Assembly: GCA_002375465.1 (NCBI GenBank)
Contig: DFLT01000014.1
Location: 124,001 to 188,000, forward strand
Source: Alphaproteobacteria bacterium UBA3612
GTDB taxonomy: Bacteria; Pseudomonadota; Alphaproteobacteria; Sphingomonadales; Sphingomonadaceae
Direction: 5' to 3'
Length of the DNA: 64,000 bases
The notes beneath the pieces are model-generated. The model saw only the letters and a list, made by a program, of their open reading frames with translations, searched no databases and was not told the DNA's origin. Each line of letters opens with the position of its first letter. The stretch's first letter is position 1. Below, one piece after another: positions 18,207 through 26,801 of the stretch. Position numbers and translations under genes: made by a program.

Positions 18207-20144
18207 ATGGCGATCCGCCACCAGTCAATGATCTTTCTGATGATAACCTTGGCTGTTCCCGCTCCTGCGGCGGGGCAGGCAGTCATTGAAACCCTTGCCT
18301 TTGAACGCACCGAAGACGGCGGAACGGTTACAATGTCGGTGCGCGGAGCGCATGGTGAGCCAAGATTTCTCGCGCTTAATAATCCCGCTCGTCTTGTGCT
18401 CGACCTGCCTGGCATCCGCACGGAAAATCGCAAAATCAACGGCGAAGGGGCGATCGCATCCATGCGCGTCGGCCAGTATAAGCCCGACACGGCACGGCTC
18501 GCCCTTGATTTGATAAAACCCATGCAGATCAGTGGCAGCGAACACCGGGATGGAAAGCTGCTCATTTCCCTCTCCGAAACCAGCGCGGAAGCGTTTGCGG
18601 CTTTAACGAAGCTAAGGCCTGCCAACCTCCCGCGCGTGCAGAGCGGGTCGAGCGGTATTGCTACCACGCCAGCGCAAACTCCGTCTCCCCCCAGTTCCGG
18701 ATCAAACCCGGATGGTCCTGCGAAACATACCGCTTCGCCCGTACAGCTTGCCTATTTTCAAAGCGCGTCGGAACGCATCGTCGACACGGTGGCGCAGGAC
18801 AACACAGCCGGCGCGCCACGACTGCCGCTACCCTCCGGCGCGCCGCTTTCGATCACCGCCGAGAATGACCCGCTTCTTAACCTGTCCAAGCAGACTGAAA
18901 GTCAGGAAGTATTTCGGGCCGTCATTGCGACAGCCGTCGCGCGCCATCCCAGCATCGCAGAAGCAGAGGCGAATGTAGACAGGGAGCGGGCCGAGCGGCG
19001 GGAGGCCCAGATGGGCCTTGTTCCCGATATCGAACTTGGCATCGCCGGTCGGCAAAGCATCACGCGCAATTTCGGGAATGACGTTGATACCGTGGTCGAA
19101 CGTGCGCGGTCCCGAGGGCGCCTGGACGCGTCATTTATCGTACAACAGACGATCCTGGATTTCGGCGCCACTTCCGCGCGCATCGAGGCGGCGAAGCACG
19201 AATTGACCGCTGCGGCCCTGGAAACTGACGCGGCTGCCGAACGCACCGCACTTTCCGCCGTGGCGGCCTGGTACGACGTATTCGCCTATCGCGCGCTGGT
19301 CGACCTGACGGAAGCGTTTCTTGCCAATCAGCAGGAGTTCCGGGAGGCGATCTCAGGCCGCATCGAAAGTGGCGTCAACGCGGAGGGCGACCTCGCCCGC
19401 GTTGAAAGTTCGCTCGCGACCACTGGCGCCAGCCTGGCGCAATACCGTCGGCTCGCTGCGAATGCGGAGGCGCGCTACACAGAAATGATCGGATCGCCGC
19501 CACCGCCGGGCACTCAGCGCGCTCCGGCACCCGACGTTCCTGCGATAACGAAAGACATGGCGCAGTTTCTGGCGCGCGAATCGCCCTCGGTCGAGGCGGC
19601 GCGCCAAAAGGCCGATGCGGGTTATGATGAAAGTCGCGCGGTCGATGCCAACCGCCTGCCATCCGTTTCCGCCGGCCTGGAGGGCGGGCGCTATGGCGTG
19701 TTCGACCGCGACGGCTCGACTGATTACGACATCCGGGCGACGATCAACGTCCGGCAGCGGTTTTTCGCCGGCACCTTCGCGCGGGCAGATGCGCAAAAGG
19801 CGGCGGCGGCGGCACTTCGCGCGCGCGCCGACGCAGTAGCGGAGGAGGCGGCAAGAGAGGCGGCCATCGCCTGGGCGGATGTAGATGCGCTGGAGGCAGA
19901 GCTTGAGGCGCTGGAAAACAATTATCTTGCCAGCCGCCGGACCCGCGATGTGCTGGCCGAAAGGTTTGCCGTCGCACGTGGCAGTCTTTTTGACGTATTG
20001 CAGGCGGAAGACAGTTATTTCGCGGTCGCGGGGCGCTATGTGCAGGCACTGACCGAGCGCGACGCCGCTCATTATGTGCTGCTGGCCCGAACCGGGCGCC
20101 TGCTTGAGGCGCTGGGCATCGACACAAGAGGAAATCTGGAGTGA
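18207..20144 (+). CDS. Type I secretion outer membrane factor (TolC family) with N-terminal AMIN-like domain
   Basis: 645 residues, longer than the usual 430-500. After a signal peptide (about 1-22, ending near AAGQA), residues 25-130 resemble an AMIN domain: LAFERTEDGGTVTMSVRG, then NNPARLVLDLPG, then MRVGQYKPDTARLALDL, the pattern found in amidase AmiC and in PilQ secretins. A Pro/Ser-rich linker (about 140-210) leads to the TolC-like coiled-coil and barrel part (220-640; TILDFG, AAWYDVFAYRALVDL, AERFAVARGSLFDVLQAE). GAGG lies six bases before the ATG. The stop overlaps the ABC transporter start. Fusion of AMIN to an outer membrane factor is unusual in my experience. Confidence 0.85.
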   Translation: MAIRHQSMIFLMITLAVPAPAAGQAVIETLAFERTEDGGTVTMSVRGAHGEPRFLALNNPARLVLDLPGIRTENRKINGEGAIASMRVGQYKPDTARLALDLIKPMQISGSEHRDGKLLISLSETSAEAFAALTKLRPANLPRVQSGSSGIATTPAQTPSPPSSGSNPDGPAKHTASPVQLAYFQSASERIVDTVAQDNTAGAPRLPLPSGAPLSITAENDPLLNLSKQTESQEVFRAVIATAVARHPSIAEAEANVDRERAERREAQMGLVPDIELGIAGRQSITRNFGNDVDTVVERARSRGRLDASFIVQQTILDFGATSARIEAAKHELTAAALETDAAAERTALSAVAAWYDVFAYRALVDLTEAFLANQQEFREAISGRIESGVNAEGDLARVESSLATTGASLAQYRRLAANAEARYTEMIGSPPPPGTQRAPAPDVPAITKDMAQFLARESPSVEAARQKADAGYDESRAVDANRLPSVSAGLEGGRYGVFDRDGSTDYDIRATINVRQRFFAGTFARADAQKAAAAALRARADAVAEEAAREAAIAWADVDALEAELEALENNYLASRRTRDVLAERFAVARGSLFDVLQAEDSYFAVAGRYVQALTERDAAHYVLLARTGRLLEALGIDTRGNLE

Positions 20145-21961
20145 GCATGCAAACGGCCGCGTCTGCCGACATGGAATTCACGGCAAAACCGCCGCGGTTC
20201 GCCGACTGGCTGATGGAGCCGATGCGTGAGAACCGCTCGGTCTATCACCGCGTCGCGCTCGCTGCGGTGTTCATCAATATTTTTGCACTCGCCTCCAGCC
20301 TGTTTACGATGGTGGTTTACGACCGCGTGGTGCCGAACAATGCGGTCGATTCGCTGATCGCGCTTTCGATCGGCCTCGGCATCGTCATTATTTTCGATTT
20401 CATATTGAAACTGCTGAGAAGCTATTTCACCGATCTTGCCGGCGCCAGTATCGACCGCGACGTCGGCAGCCGTGTGTTCGAACAATTGCTCTCCGTTCGT
20501 CTGGACGCGAAGCGGGGATCGACAGGTGCCCTTGCCGGTTTGATGCGCGAGTTGGAAACGTTGCGCGACTTTTTCGCCAGCGCCACCGTGACGGCAATCG
20601 TCGATGTGCCGTTCATTCTCCTGACGCTCACCGTTATCGCCGTCATTGGCGGACCTGTCGTTTTCGTTCCTGCCGCAATGGTGCCATTGGTCATTCTGGC
20701 TGGGTATCTGACTCACCCGGCAATGGATCGGCTGAGTGCAAAGGGCATGGGGCAGGGGCTGTTGAAGCAGACTGTCCTCGTCGAAACCATTGGCGGCCTC
20801 GAAACCGTCAAGGTCGCGGGTGCCGGGCGTATGCTGACGGGGCGCTGGGTCGACGCCATCGACGAACATGCGGAAACGTCGCTGCGCCAGCGCCTGATCG
20901 GCAATATCGGCATTACGCTCAGTCAATCGGCGCAGATGATCAGCTATGCCGGGGTCGTGATTGTGGGCGTCGGGCGGATTGCCGAGAATGAATTGTCCAT
21001 GGGCGGCCTGATTGCCTGCTCGATCCTCGCCGGTCGTGCCGTCGCACCGCTGGCGCAGATCGCCAATCTGCTTTCGCGCCTGACGACCACGCGTGCGGCA
21101 TATCGACAGATCAACGGCCTGATGAATACACGCCGGGAAGGGCCGTCGGGCGAGGCGCTGCAGCTGGCGAACCCGCGCGGCGATATCGAGTTTCGTAATG
21201 TCAGCTTCAAATATCCTAATACGGTAGAAAAGGCGCTGGACGGCGTCAGCTTTACCATCCGCGCGGGGGAACATGTCGCGGTTCTGGGGCGCGTAGGCTC
21301 CGGCAAGTCGACGATCGCAAAACTTGTGCTTGGCCTGTACGAGCCGGAGGAAGGGACGGTTCTGGTCGACGGCCTGGACGTGCGGCAGATCGATCCCATG
21401 ACGCTCAGGACGAAGATCGGCACCACGATGCAGGAAACGGTGCTGTTGTCCGGCACGGTTCGCGACAACATCACCCTTGGTCGCGAGCATATCGATGACG
21501 AAGAGATGCTTCGGGCCGCAAAGATGGCGGGCACCCACGGGTTCATGCAGCATGTGACGAATGGCTATGATCGCCGGCTGGCGGATCGGGGCGAGGGGTT
21601 GTCGGGCGGCCAGCGCCAGTCGATTGGCCTTGCTCGCGCGCTTGCCGGGCGACCGAATATCCTTCTACTCGACGAACCGTCGAGCCAGATGGACGCGCAG
21701 ACCGAAGAAAAGGTGTTGCAACGCATTCAGCAAGAGGTTGCCGATCGCACGACGATCGTGATTACGCATCGACCGCCATTCTTGAAACTCGTCGACCGGA
21801 TCATCCTGATGGATCGCGGCAAGGTCGTGGCCGACGGCCCGAAAGAAAAGGTTATGGAGCTGCTTAGGAAACGTCAGGGCAGCGTAGCCCAAACCTCCGG
21901 ACAATCGGACCAGCGTCCTGGCAATGCCGGCGGTCTGGTTACCACGCGGATGAAGCCCTGA
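20141..21961 (+). CDS. Type I secretion ABC transporter (permease/ATPase)
   Basis: 606 residues: a six-helix export domain (about 36-320), then an ATPase domain with Walker A GRVGSGKS near 383-390, signature LSGGQRQ near 493, Walker B ILLLDEPSSQMD and the switch His in ITHRPP. The N-terminus is short (about 35 residues), without the C39 peptidase or C39-like domain seen in bacteriocin or RTX exporters. The closest architecture I know is the PrtD/LapB-type group. GTG at 20141 overlaps the preceding stop; ATG at 20147 has a better RBS (GGAG) and may be the true start. Confidence 0.92.
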   Translation: MSMQTAASADMEFTAKPPRFADWLMEPMRENRSVYHRVALAAVFINIFALASSLFTMVVYDRVVPNNAVDSLIALSIGLGIVIIFDFILKLLRSYFTDLAGASIDRDVGSRVFEQLLSVRLDAKRGSTGALAGLMRELETLRDFFASATVTAIVDVPFILLTLTVIAVIGGPVVFVPAAMVPLVILAGYLTHPAMDRLSAKGMGQGLLKQTVLVETIGGLETVKVAGAGRMLTGRWVDAIDEHAETSLRQRLIGNIGITLSQSAQMISYAGVVIVGVGRIAENELSMGGLIACSILAGRAVAPLAQIANLLSRLTTTRAAYRQINGLMNTRREGPSGEALQLANPRGDIEFRNVSFKYPNTVEKALDGVSFTIRAGEHVAVLGRVGSGKSTIAKLVLGLYEPEEGTVLVDGLDVRQIDPMTLRTKIGTTMQETVLLSGTVRDNITLGREHIDDEEMLRAAKMAGTHGFMQHVTNGYDRRLADRGEGLSGGQRQSIGLARALAGRPNILLLDEPSSQMDAQTEEKVLQRIQQEVADRTTIVITHRPPFLKLVDRIILMDRGKVVADGPKEKVMELLRKRQGSVAQTSGQSDQRPGNAGGLVTTRMKP

Positions 21962-23259
21962 TGCCCGGAATGCTGGAAGACCGTGTATCCCGGATTCAGC
22001 CGCGAAAGGCGGCGAACCTGCTGTTGTTCGTCATCGCCGGTGCGGTGGTTATCTTCATGATCTGGGCGGCGCTTACGGAACTTGATGTCACCGTGCGGGG
22101 GCAGGGCCGGGTAATCCCGTCGCAGCAATTGCAGACGATATCGAATCTTGAGGGCGGCATCATCGAGCGCATTCATGTGCGAGACGGTCAGGTGGTGAGC
22201 CAAGGCGACCCGCTGATCACCCTAGACGATGTCGAGACGGGTTCCGAATTTGGTTCGAACCGGGTGTCCGTCGAGGCCCTTCGCGCAAAGATCGCGCGCC
22301 TGGAAGGAGAGGTCGCCGGCCGTGATCCCGTGTTTCCGGGTGGCACGGGCGGTTCCTTCGCCGAACAGGTGGAAATCGAACGTTCTCTGTACGCCAGCCG
22401 GATGGCGGACCTATCCAGCCTGACGAATGCGGCGGTGGCGCGTGTAAATCAGGCGGAACGCAGCGTTGCAGAGGCGGAGGCGGCGCTTGCGGCGCGTACC
22501 AGTGCCGCGAACGCTGCTGAGAGCGAGCTATCCCTGCTTCGTCCCTTGGTCGAGAGAGGCATCGAGCCCCGCCTCAGCCTTATTCAGGCAGAAAACACCG
22601 TCGCCGTCTCTCGCGCAGACGCCGCCGCAGCGGCAGCCGGGGTTACGCGCGCTCAGGCGGCCGTGGCTGAAGCCCGTGCCAGCCTGAATCAGCAGCGCCA
22701 GGACTGGCGCGCGCGCGCCGCAACCGAACTGGCTCAGGCGCAAAGCGATCTGAGCGCCCGGAGGCAAGCGACCCCTGCACTGCAGGGTCGTGTCGACCGT
22801 GCCATTGTGCGCGCGCCGCTCGACGGCCGCATCAACCGGGTCCTGAAAACAACCGTCGGCGGCAGCGTTGGGCCAGGGGAACCGCTTGTAGAGATGGTGC
22901 CGAACGACGAGACGCTGGTCGTCATGGCACGGATCCGTCCGCAGGACATTGGCTGGGTCGCGATCGGCCAGGATGCGAAGGTGAACATCACCGCCTATGA
23001 CCCTACGGTGTATGGCGGGCTGAGCGGGGAGGTCGTCACGATCAGCCCAGATGCCACCCTTGATGAGCGTTCGGGCGAAAGCTTCTATGAAGTCCGTGTG
23101 CAGACCGACTCCCAGGCGATCATCGACAAGGCCGGTCGCAGACTGCCGATCGGCCCGGGCATGACCGCCGACGTCAGCCTGATTGGTGAAAAGCGGAGCA
23201 TCGGCAGCTATATTCTGCGGCCCATCACGCGCTTGCAACAACGCGCCTTTAGGGAATAG
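21961..23259 (+). CDS. HlyD-family periplasmic adaptor of the type I secretion system
   Basis: 432 residues. A single inner-membrane helix (about 20-40) is followed by the split lipoyl domain (TISNLEGGIIERIHVRDG near 59-76 and IVRAPLDGRINRV near 281), a long Ala/Glu-rich coiled coil (about 95-275), and a C-terminal beta-barrel with PGMTADVSL. It bridges the ABC transporter and the outer membrane factor. Start ATG overlaps the ABC stop by one base (TGATG). Third gene of the apparent five-gene unit. Confidence 0.92.
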   Translation: MPGMLEDRVSRIQPRKAANLLLFVIAGAVVIFMIWAALTELDVTVRGQGRVIPSQQLQTISNLEGGIIERIHVRDGQVVSQGDPLITLDDVETGSEFGSNRVSVEALRAKIARLEGEVAGRDPVFPGGTGGSFAEQVEIERSLYASRMADLSSLTNAAVARVNQAERSVAEAEAALAARTSAANAAESELSLLRPLVERGIEPRLSLIQAENTVAVSRADAAAAAAGVTRAQAAVAEARASLNQQRQDWRARAATELAQAQSDLSARRQATPALQGRVDRAIVRAPLDGRINRVLKTTVGGSVGPGEPLVEMVPNDETLVVMARIRPQDIGWVAIGQDAKVNITAYDPTVYGGLSGEVVTISPDATLDERSGESFYEVRVQTDSQAIIDKAGRRLPIGPGMTADVSLIGEKRSIGSYILRPITRLQQRAFRE

Positions 23260-23264
23260 GGCGA

Positions 23265-24116
23265 ATGCCGCTCGCCCGAGAGGCGAGAGATCGGAATCGC
23301 CGCATGGAACACGTCTTCTCCCCCCTGCCAGAGAAGGCCGTAATTCTCATACCGGCGCGATATGAGTCGCAGCGTTTCCCCGGAAAGCCGCTTGCGATGC
23401 TGAGAGGGGCGACCGGTGCCGCGAAACCGCTGATCCAGCGCACGTGGGAAGCGGCAGCAGCAGGGGGGATGGCTGACAGCGTTTGCGTTCTCACGGACGA
23501 TCCACGTATTCGGGAAACGGCGGAGGCTTTCGGCGCCCGGGTGCTGATGACGCCACCGTCATGCCGTAATGGCACCGAACGCTGTTCGGCTGCGCTCGCT
23601 GCGCTGCCGGACAAGGACATCATCGTCAATGCGCAAGGCGACTCGCCGCTTACTCCTGGGGGTCTCGCCTGCAGACTTGCGCGGTATCTGGCGGACCATC
23701 CGGAAGCGGACGTGGTAAGCGCGGCGTTCATCGCGCCGGACAGCGTCCGCAGCCGATTGATCGCGGACGCGGAAGAAGGGCGCGTGGGGGGCACCTCCGT
23801 CGTTCTCGATGCCGCAGGGCGGGCGATGTATTTTTCCAAACGATTGCTGCCCTTCGGCGTTGAAAGCGATCCTTCTTTAGCGCTGAGGCTACACCTCGGC
23901 ATTTATGCATATCGGCGGTCCGCATTGGCGGCATATCCTGACTTGCCTATTCCCCCAATGGAGGGCGCCGAGGGTCTGGAACAATTGCGGTTCCTGAATG
24001 CTGGAACGCGCATCGATGTTCTCGACATCGAGCCACAGGATGATTTCTGGGAGGTCAACAATCCCGACGACGTCCCTCTGGTCGAAGCCGCGCTTAAGGT
24101 GCGAGGAATTTCATAA
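23265..24116 (+). CDS. kdsB: KdsB, CMP-Kdo synthetase (3-deoxy-manno-octulosonate cytidylyltransferase)
   Basis: Activates Kdo with CTP. About 283 residues from this start, or 270 from ATG 23304 (RRM-EHVFSP), which removes an atypical basic leader. The family start IPARYESQRFPGKPLA, the CRNGTERC region, IIVNAQGDSPL (Mg-binding Asp) and LGIYAYRRSAL are all present. It begins 5 bases after the HlyD stop and its TAA overlaps the kdsA ATG by one base. In this context the product probably supplies Kdo for capsule rather than LPS (inference). Confidence 0.9.
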   Translation: MPLAREARDRNRRMEHVFSPLPEKAVILIPARYESQRFPGKPLAMLRGATGAAKPLIQRTWEAAAAGGMADSVCVLTDDPRIRETAEAFGARVLMTPPSCRNGTERCSAALAALPDKDIIVNAQGDSPLTPGGLACRLARYLADHPEADVVSAAFIAPDSVRSRLIADAEEGRVGGTSVVLDAAGRAMYFSKRLLPFGVESDPSLALRLHLGIYAYRRSALAAYPDLPIPPMEGAEGLEQLRFLNAGTRIDVLDIEPQDDFWEVNNPDDVPLVEAALKVRGIS

Positions 24117-24952
24117 TGCAACTTTGCGGCAGGAATGTCGGGCTATCGCGACCGCTCTTTCTGATTTCCGGCCCCTGCGTCATCGAGAGCGAGAACCAGG
24201 CGCTGAAAACCGGGGATGAAATCGCCGCTATTGCCGAGCGGCTGGGTATCTTTGCCATTTACAAATCCAGTTTCGACAAGGCGAACCGCACTGCGCATGA
24301 CAGCTTCCGCGGGCCGGGACTGGAGGAGGGGCTGCGCATCTTGCAACGGGTGCGGGCGAATTGCGGCTTACCCGTACTGACCGATGTGCACGAGGTGCAT
24401 CAGATATCGGCGGCGGCAGAAATAGTGGATGTTCTGCAAATCCCTGCATTTCTTTCGCGTCAGACGAACCTGATCGAGGCGGCGGCGGCAAGCGGAAAAC
24501 CGGTAAATATTAAGAAGGCCCAGTTCATGGCGCCGGCTGACACCATCCCTCTGGTGGCAAAGGCACGTGCTGCGGGCGGCAAAGATGCCGCGCTCATGTT
24601 GACCGAACGGGGCACGGCCTTCGGCTATAATAATCTGGTGGTCGATATGCGGGGGCTCGTTGCCATGCGGGCGTCCGGTTGTCCGGTCATATTTGACGCG
24701 ACACATTCCGCCCAGCAGCCGGGAGCTCTAGGAACGAAATCGGGCGGCGACCGGAATACTGTACCCGTTCTGGCGCGGGCGGCCGTTGCCGCCGGCATCA
24801 GCGGGCTTTTTCTGGAAACGCATCCCGATCCCGATGCTGCGCTGTCCGACGGTCCCAATAGCTGGCCGCTGGACAGGTTGGAGGATCTGATGAAGCGACT
24901 GATGGATATCGACGGGATGGTGAAGGCGGAGCCGCTCGACCAGGACGGCTGA
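24116..24952 (+). CDS. kdsA: KdsA, Kdo-8-phosphate synthase
   Basis: Condenses phosphoenolpyruvate with D-arabinose 5-phosphate. 278 residues, normal length. The motifs LISGPCVIES, YKSSFDKANRT, LTDVHE, LQIPAFLSRQTNL, NIKKAQFMAP, FDATHSAQQPG and ETHPDPD are intact. The Asn/Cys position that separates metal-dependent from independent forms (ISGPCVIE) carries Cys here, which hints at a metal-dependent enzyme. One-base overlap with kdsB. Last gene of the run, convergent with the KpsT-like gene. Confidence 0.93.
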   Translation: MQLCGRNVGLSRPLFLISGPCVIESENQALKTGDEIAAIAERLGIFAIYKSSFDKANRTAHDSFRGPGLEEGLRILQRVRANCGLPVLTDVHEVHQISAAAEIVDVLQIPAFLSRQTNLIEAAAASGKPVNIKKAQFMAPADTIPLVAKARAAGGKDAALMLTERGTAFGYNNLVVDMRGLVAMRASGCPVIFDATHSAQQPGALGTKSGGDRNTVPVLARAAVAAGISGLFLETHPDPDAALSDGPNSWPLDRLEDLMKRLMDIDGMVKAEPLDQDG

Positions 24953-24959
24953 TTTGTAG

Positions 24960-24987
24960 CGATTGCCGACGCTCGGAACGGCAATTG
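24960..24987. terminator. Possible bidirectional hairpin between kdsA and kpsT-like gene
   Basis: A 7-bp stem (ATTGCCG at 24962-24968 with CGGCAAT at 24979-24985) lies in the 37-base gap between two convergent stops. There is no clear T tract on either side, so termination is only suggested by position. Confidence 0.4.
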
Positions 24988-24989
24988 GG

Positions 24990-25646
24990 TCAGGCGCCTT
25001 GAAGATGCAAATGCCGTTCAATGGCCTCGTCGACATTGTCGAATTGATGCAGCCGCCCGCCATCCAGAACCGCGCCCGTGCGGCAATAGGTTCGAAGCGT
25101 CTCCGGGTCATGGCTGATCATGATCAGGGTGCGGTTCTGTGACCGCTCCGTCAACGCCGCGTGGCTGCGTTCGCGAAAACGCGCATCGCCCGCTGCGGTG
25201 ATTTCATCGACCAGATAGCAATCGAAGTCGATGGCCAGGCTGATGCCGAATGCCAGCCGGGCGCTCATGCCGGCGGAATAGGTTTTTACGGGTTGGCGCA
25301 TGAACGGACCCAATTCCGCGAAATTCTCCACGAACCGGATCAGTGCGTCGGGATCCTTGCGATAGATGCGGGCGATGAAACGCGCATTGTCTGCGCCCGT
25401 CAGGCTGGATTGAAAGCAGGAGCCGTAGCCGAGGGGCCAGCTGACGGACATGGTCCTTTCCACGGTGCCCGAGCTAGGCCGCTCAACCCCGCCCATGATG
25501 CGCATCAGCGTGGACTTTCCTGCGCCATTCGCGCCTAAGATGCCGATTGCCTCGCCGGGCTGCACGAGCAAATCGACGCCCGCCAAAACGGACTTGTTAA
25601 AGCCCCGAAGCCGGTAGCCCTTGGTGACATTCTGTAGCCGAATCAT
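24990..25646 (-). CDS. kpsT: KpsT-like capsule export ABC transporter ATPase
   Basis: About 218 residues from ATG 25646 (PTM-IRLQNVTKGY), the usual length of KpsT; an earlier in-frame start would run to the start of the divergent gene. Walker A GANGAGKST near 39-47, the family-typical SSGTVERTMSVSWPLGYG, signature YSAGMSARLAFG, and Walker B YLVDEITAAGD are present. There is no C-terminal carbohydrate-binding extension, so it resembles the KpsT group rather than Wzt of O-antigen export. No KpsM permease gene is adjacent, which is unusual. Divergent from the export lipoprotein with about 30 bases between starts. Confidence 0.85.
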   Translation of the reverse strand: MIRLQNVTKGYRLRGFNKSVLAGVDLLVQPGEAIGILGANGAGKSTLMRIMGGVERPSSGTVERTMSVSWPLGYGSCFQSSLTGADNARFIARIYRKDPDALIRFVENFAELGPFMRQPVKTYSAGMSARLAFGISLAIDFDCYLVDEITAAGDARFRERSHAALTERSQNRTLIMISHDPETLRTYCRTGAVLDGGRLHQFDNVDEAIERHLHLQGA

Positions 25647-25676
25647 CGTAGGCAGGTTTAGGGCCGGACACTGCAA

Positions 25677-26783
25677 ATGACCATTCCCGCGCGCCCCCTC
25701 CTTCTTGTCACAGCTTTGCTGCTGGGGGCATGCGCCACCATGCCAACGGCCGGACCCACCGCGAAGGAGGTCCTGGATGAAGAAGCCGCTGCTGCGGCCA
25801 GCATCGGTTATCGCATCATCGACCTCGATACGGCAACTATGCCGCCCCCGCCCGACAGGGCCGCCGACTTATCCTCGCTCGCAGCGCTGGCGGCTGGTCA
25901 GCCTGGGCCGCAACGTATCGGCCAAGGCGATATATTGCAGGTGACATTGTACGAAGTGGGCGCTGCGCTGTTTTCCCGCCAGGAGGGGATTCCGGCAGCA
26001 GGTTTCGATTCGTCCGCGAAGGCGCGCCCGCTGGGGGCGCTGGAAGTAGCCGCCGACGGCACTATCCCGCTGCCCTTTGCTGGAGAGATAAAAGTTGGAG
26101 GACTGACACAGCCAGAGGCGGCGAAAGAGATAGAAGCGGCATATCGCGGCCTGAGCCAGGAGCCGCAGGCTCAGGTAACGATCAGCCGCAATTTGACGAA
26201 TACGGTAATGATCTCGGGTCTCGTGGGTCGGCCCGGCCGCCTGGATCTGTCGGCTGCGGCAGAAACATTGTCGGATGCACTGGCACTAACGGGTGCCCCC
26301 ACCGCGCCGGCGGAACAAGTGCGCCTGCGGTTCACCAGAAACAATGAAACCGTCGAAGTTCCGCTTTCCGCCCTTTCCAGCGGCTCGACCGCCGACCTGC
26401 GCCTGATGCAGGGCGACCGGATTGAATTGCTGCCCGACCGGCGATCCCTGACCGCCTTTGGAGGACTGAACAGCGTTCGCGAAATCCCCTTCGAGACCGA
26501 AACCGTTACGCTTGCAGAGGCGGTAGCACGTGCAGGCGGGCCGTCCGAGGCCATAGCGGACCCCAGCGCAGTGTTCGTATTCCGTGACGATCCGGCAGGG
26601 CCAGCCATCTATCGAGTGGACCTGCTGCGTCCGTCGGGTTACTTCCTCGCGCAGCGGTTTTTTATGCGTGACAAGGATCTGATTTACGTGGCTACTGCCA
26701 GCGCGAACCGTCCGTCGAAGTTGGTCGATGTCATCAATCGGTTGTTCACGCCAGTTTTTACCATTCGTGAAATCACCAGGTAG
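25677..26783 (+). CDS. Polysaccharide export outer membrane lipoprotein (Wza/KpsD-like)
   Basis: 368 residues. A lipoprotein signal is clear (LLLVTALLLGAC, Cys19 at the lipobox). The poly-export domain spans about 78-180 (RIGQGDILQVTLYE, DGTIPLPFAGEIKVGGLT, then QVTISRNLTNTV) and is followed by SLBB-like repeats (VMISGLVGRPGR..., and VAATASA/LIYVATASANRP at the end). It forms the outer-membrane exit for capsule or exopolysaccharide. Next gene follows 18 bases later on the same strand. Confidence 0.9.
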   Translation: MTIPARPLLLVTALLLGACATMPTAGPTAKEVLDEEAAAAASIGYRIIDLDTATMPPPPDRAADLSSLAALAAGQPGPQRIGQGDILQVTLYEVGAALFSRQEGIPAAGFDSSAKARPLGALEVAADGTIPLPFAGEIKVGGLTQPEAAKEIEAAYRGLSQEPQAQVTISRNLTNTVMISGLVGRPGRLDLSAAAETLSDALALTGAPTAPAEQVRLRFTRNNETVEVPLSALSSGSTADLRLMQGDRIELLPDRRSLTAFGGLNSVREIPFETETVTLAEAVARAGGPSEAIADPSAVFVFRDDPAGPAIYRVDLLRPSGYFLAQRFFMRDKDLIYVATASANRPSKLVDVINRLFTPVFTIREITR

Positions 26784-26801
26784 GGTATTCGTTAAGAGGC
26801 C

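Noticed and set aside
20072..21553. 493-codon open frame on the reverse strand
   Set aside because: Lies antisense to the intact ABC transporter gene; composition is a mirror of the coding strand and no family features are seen.
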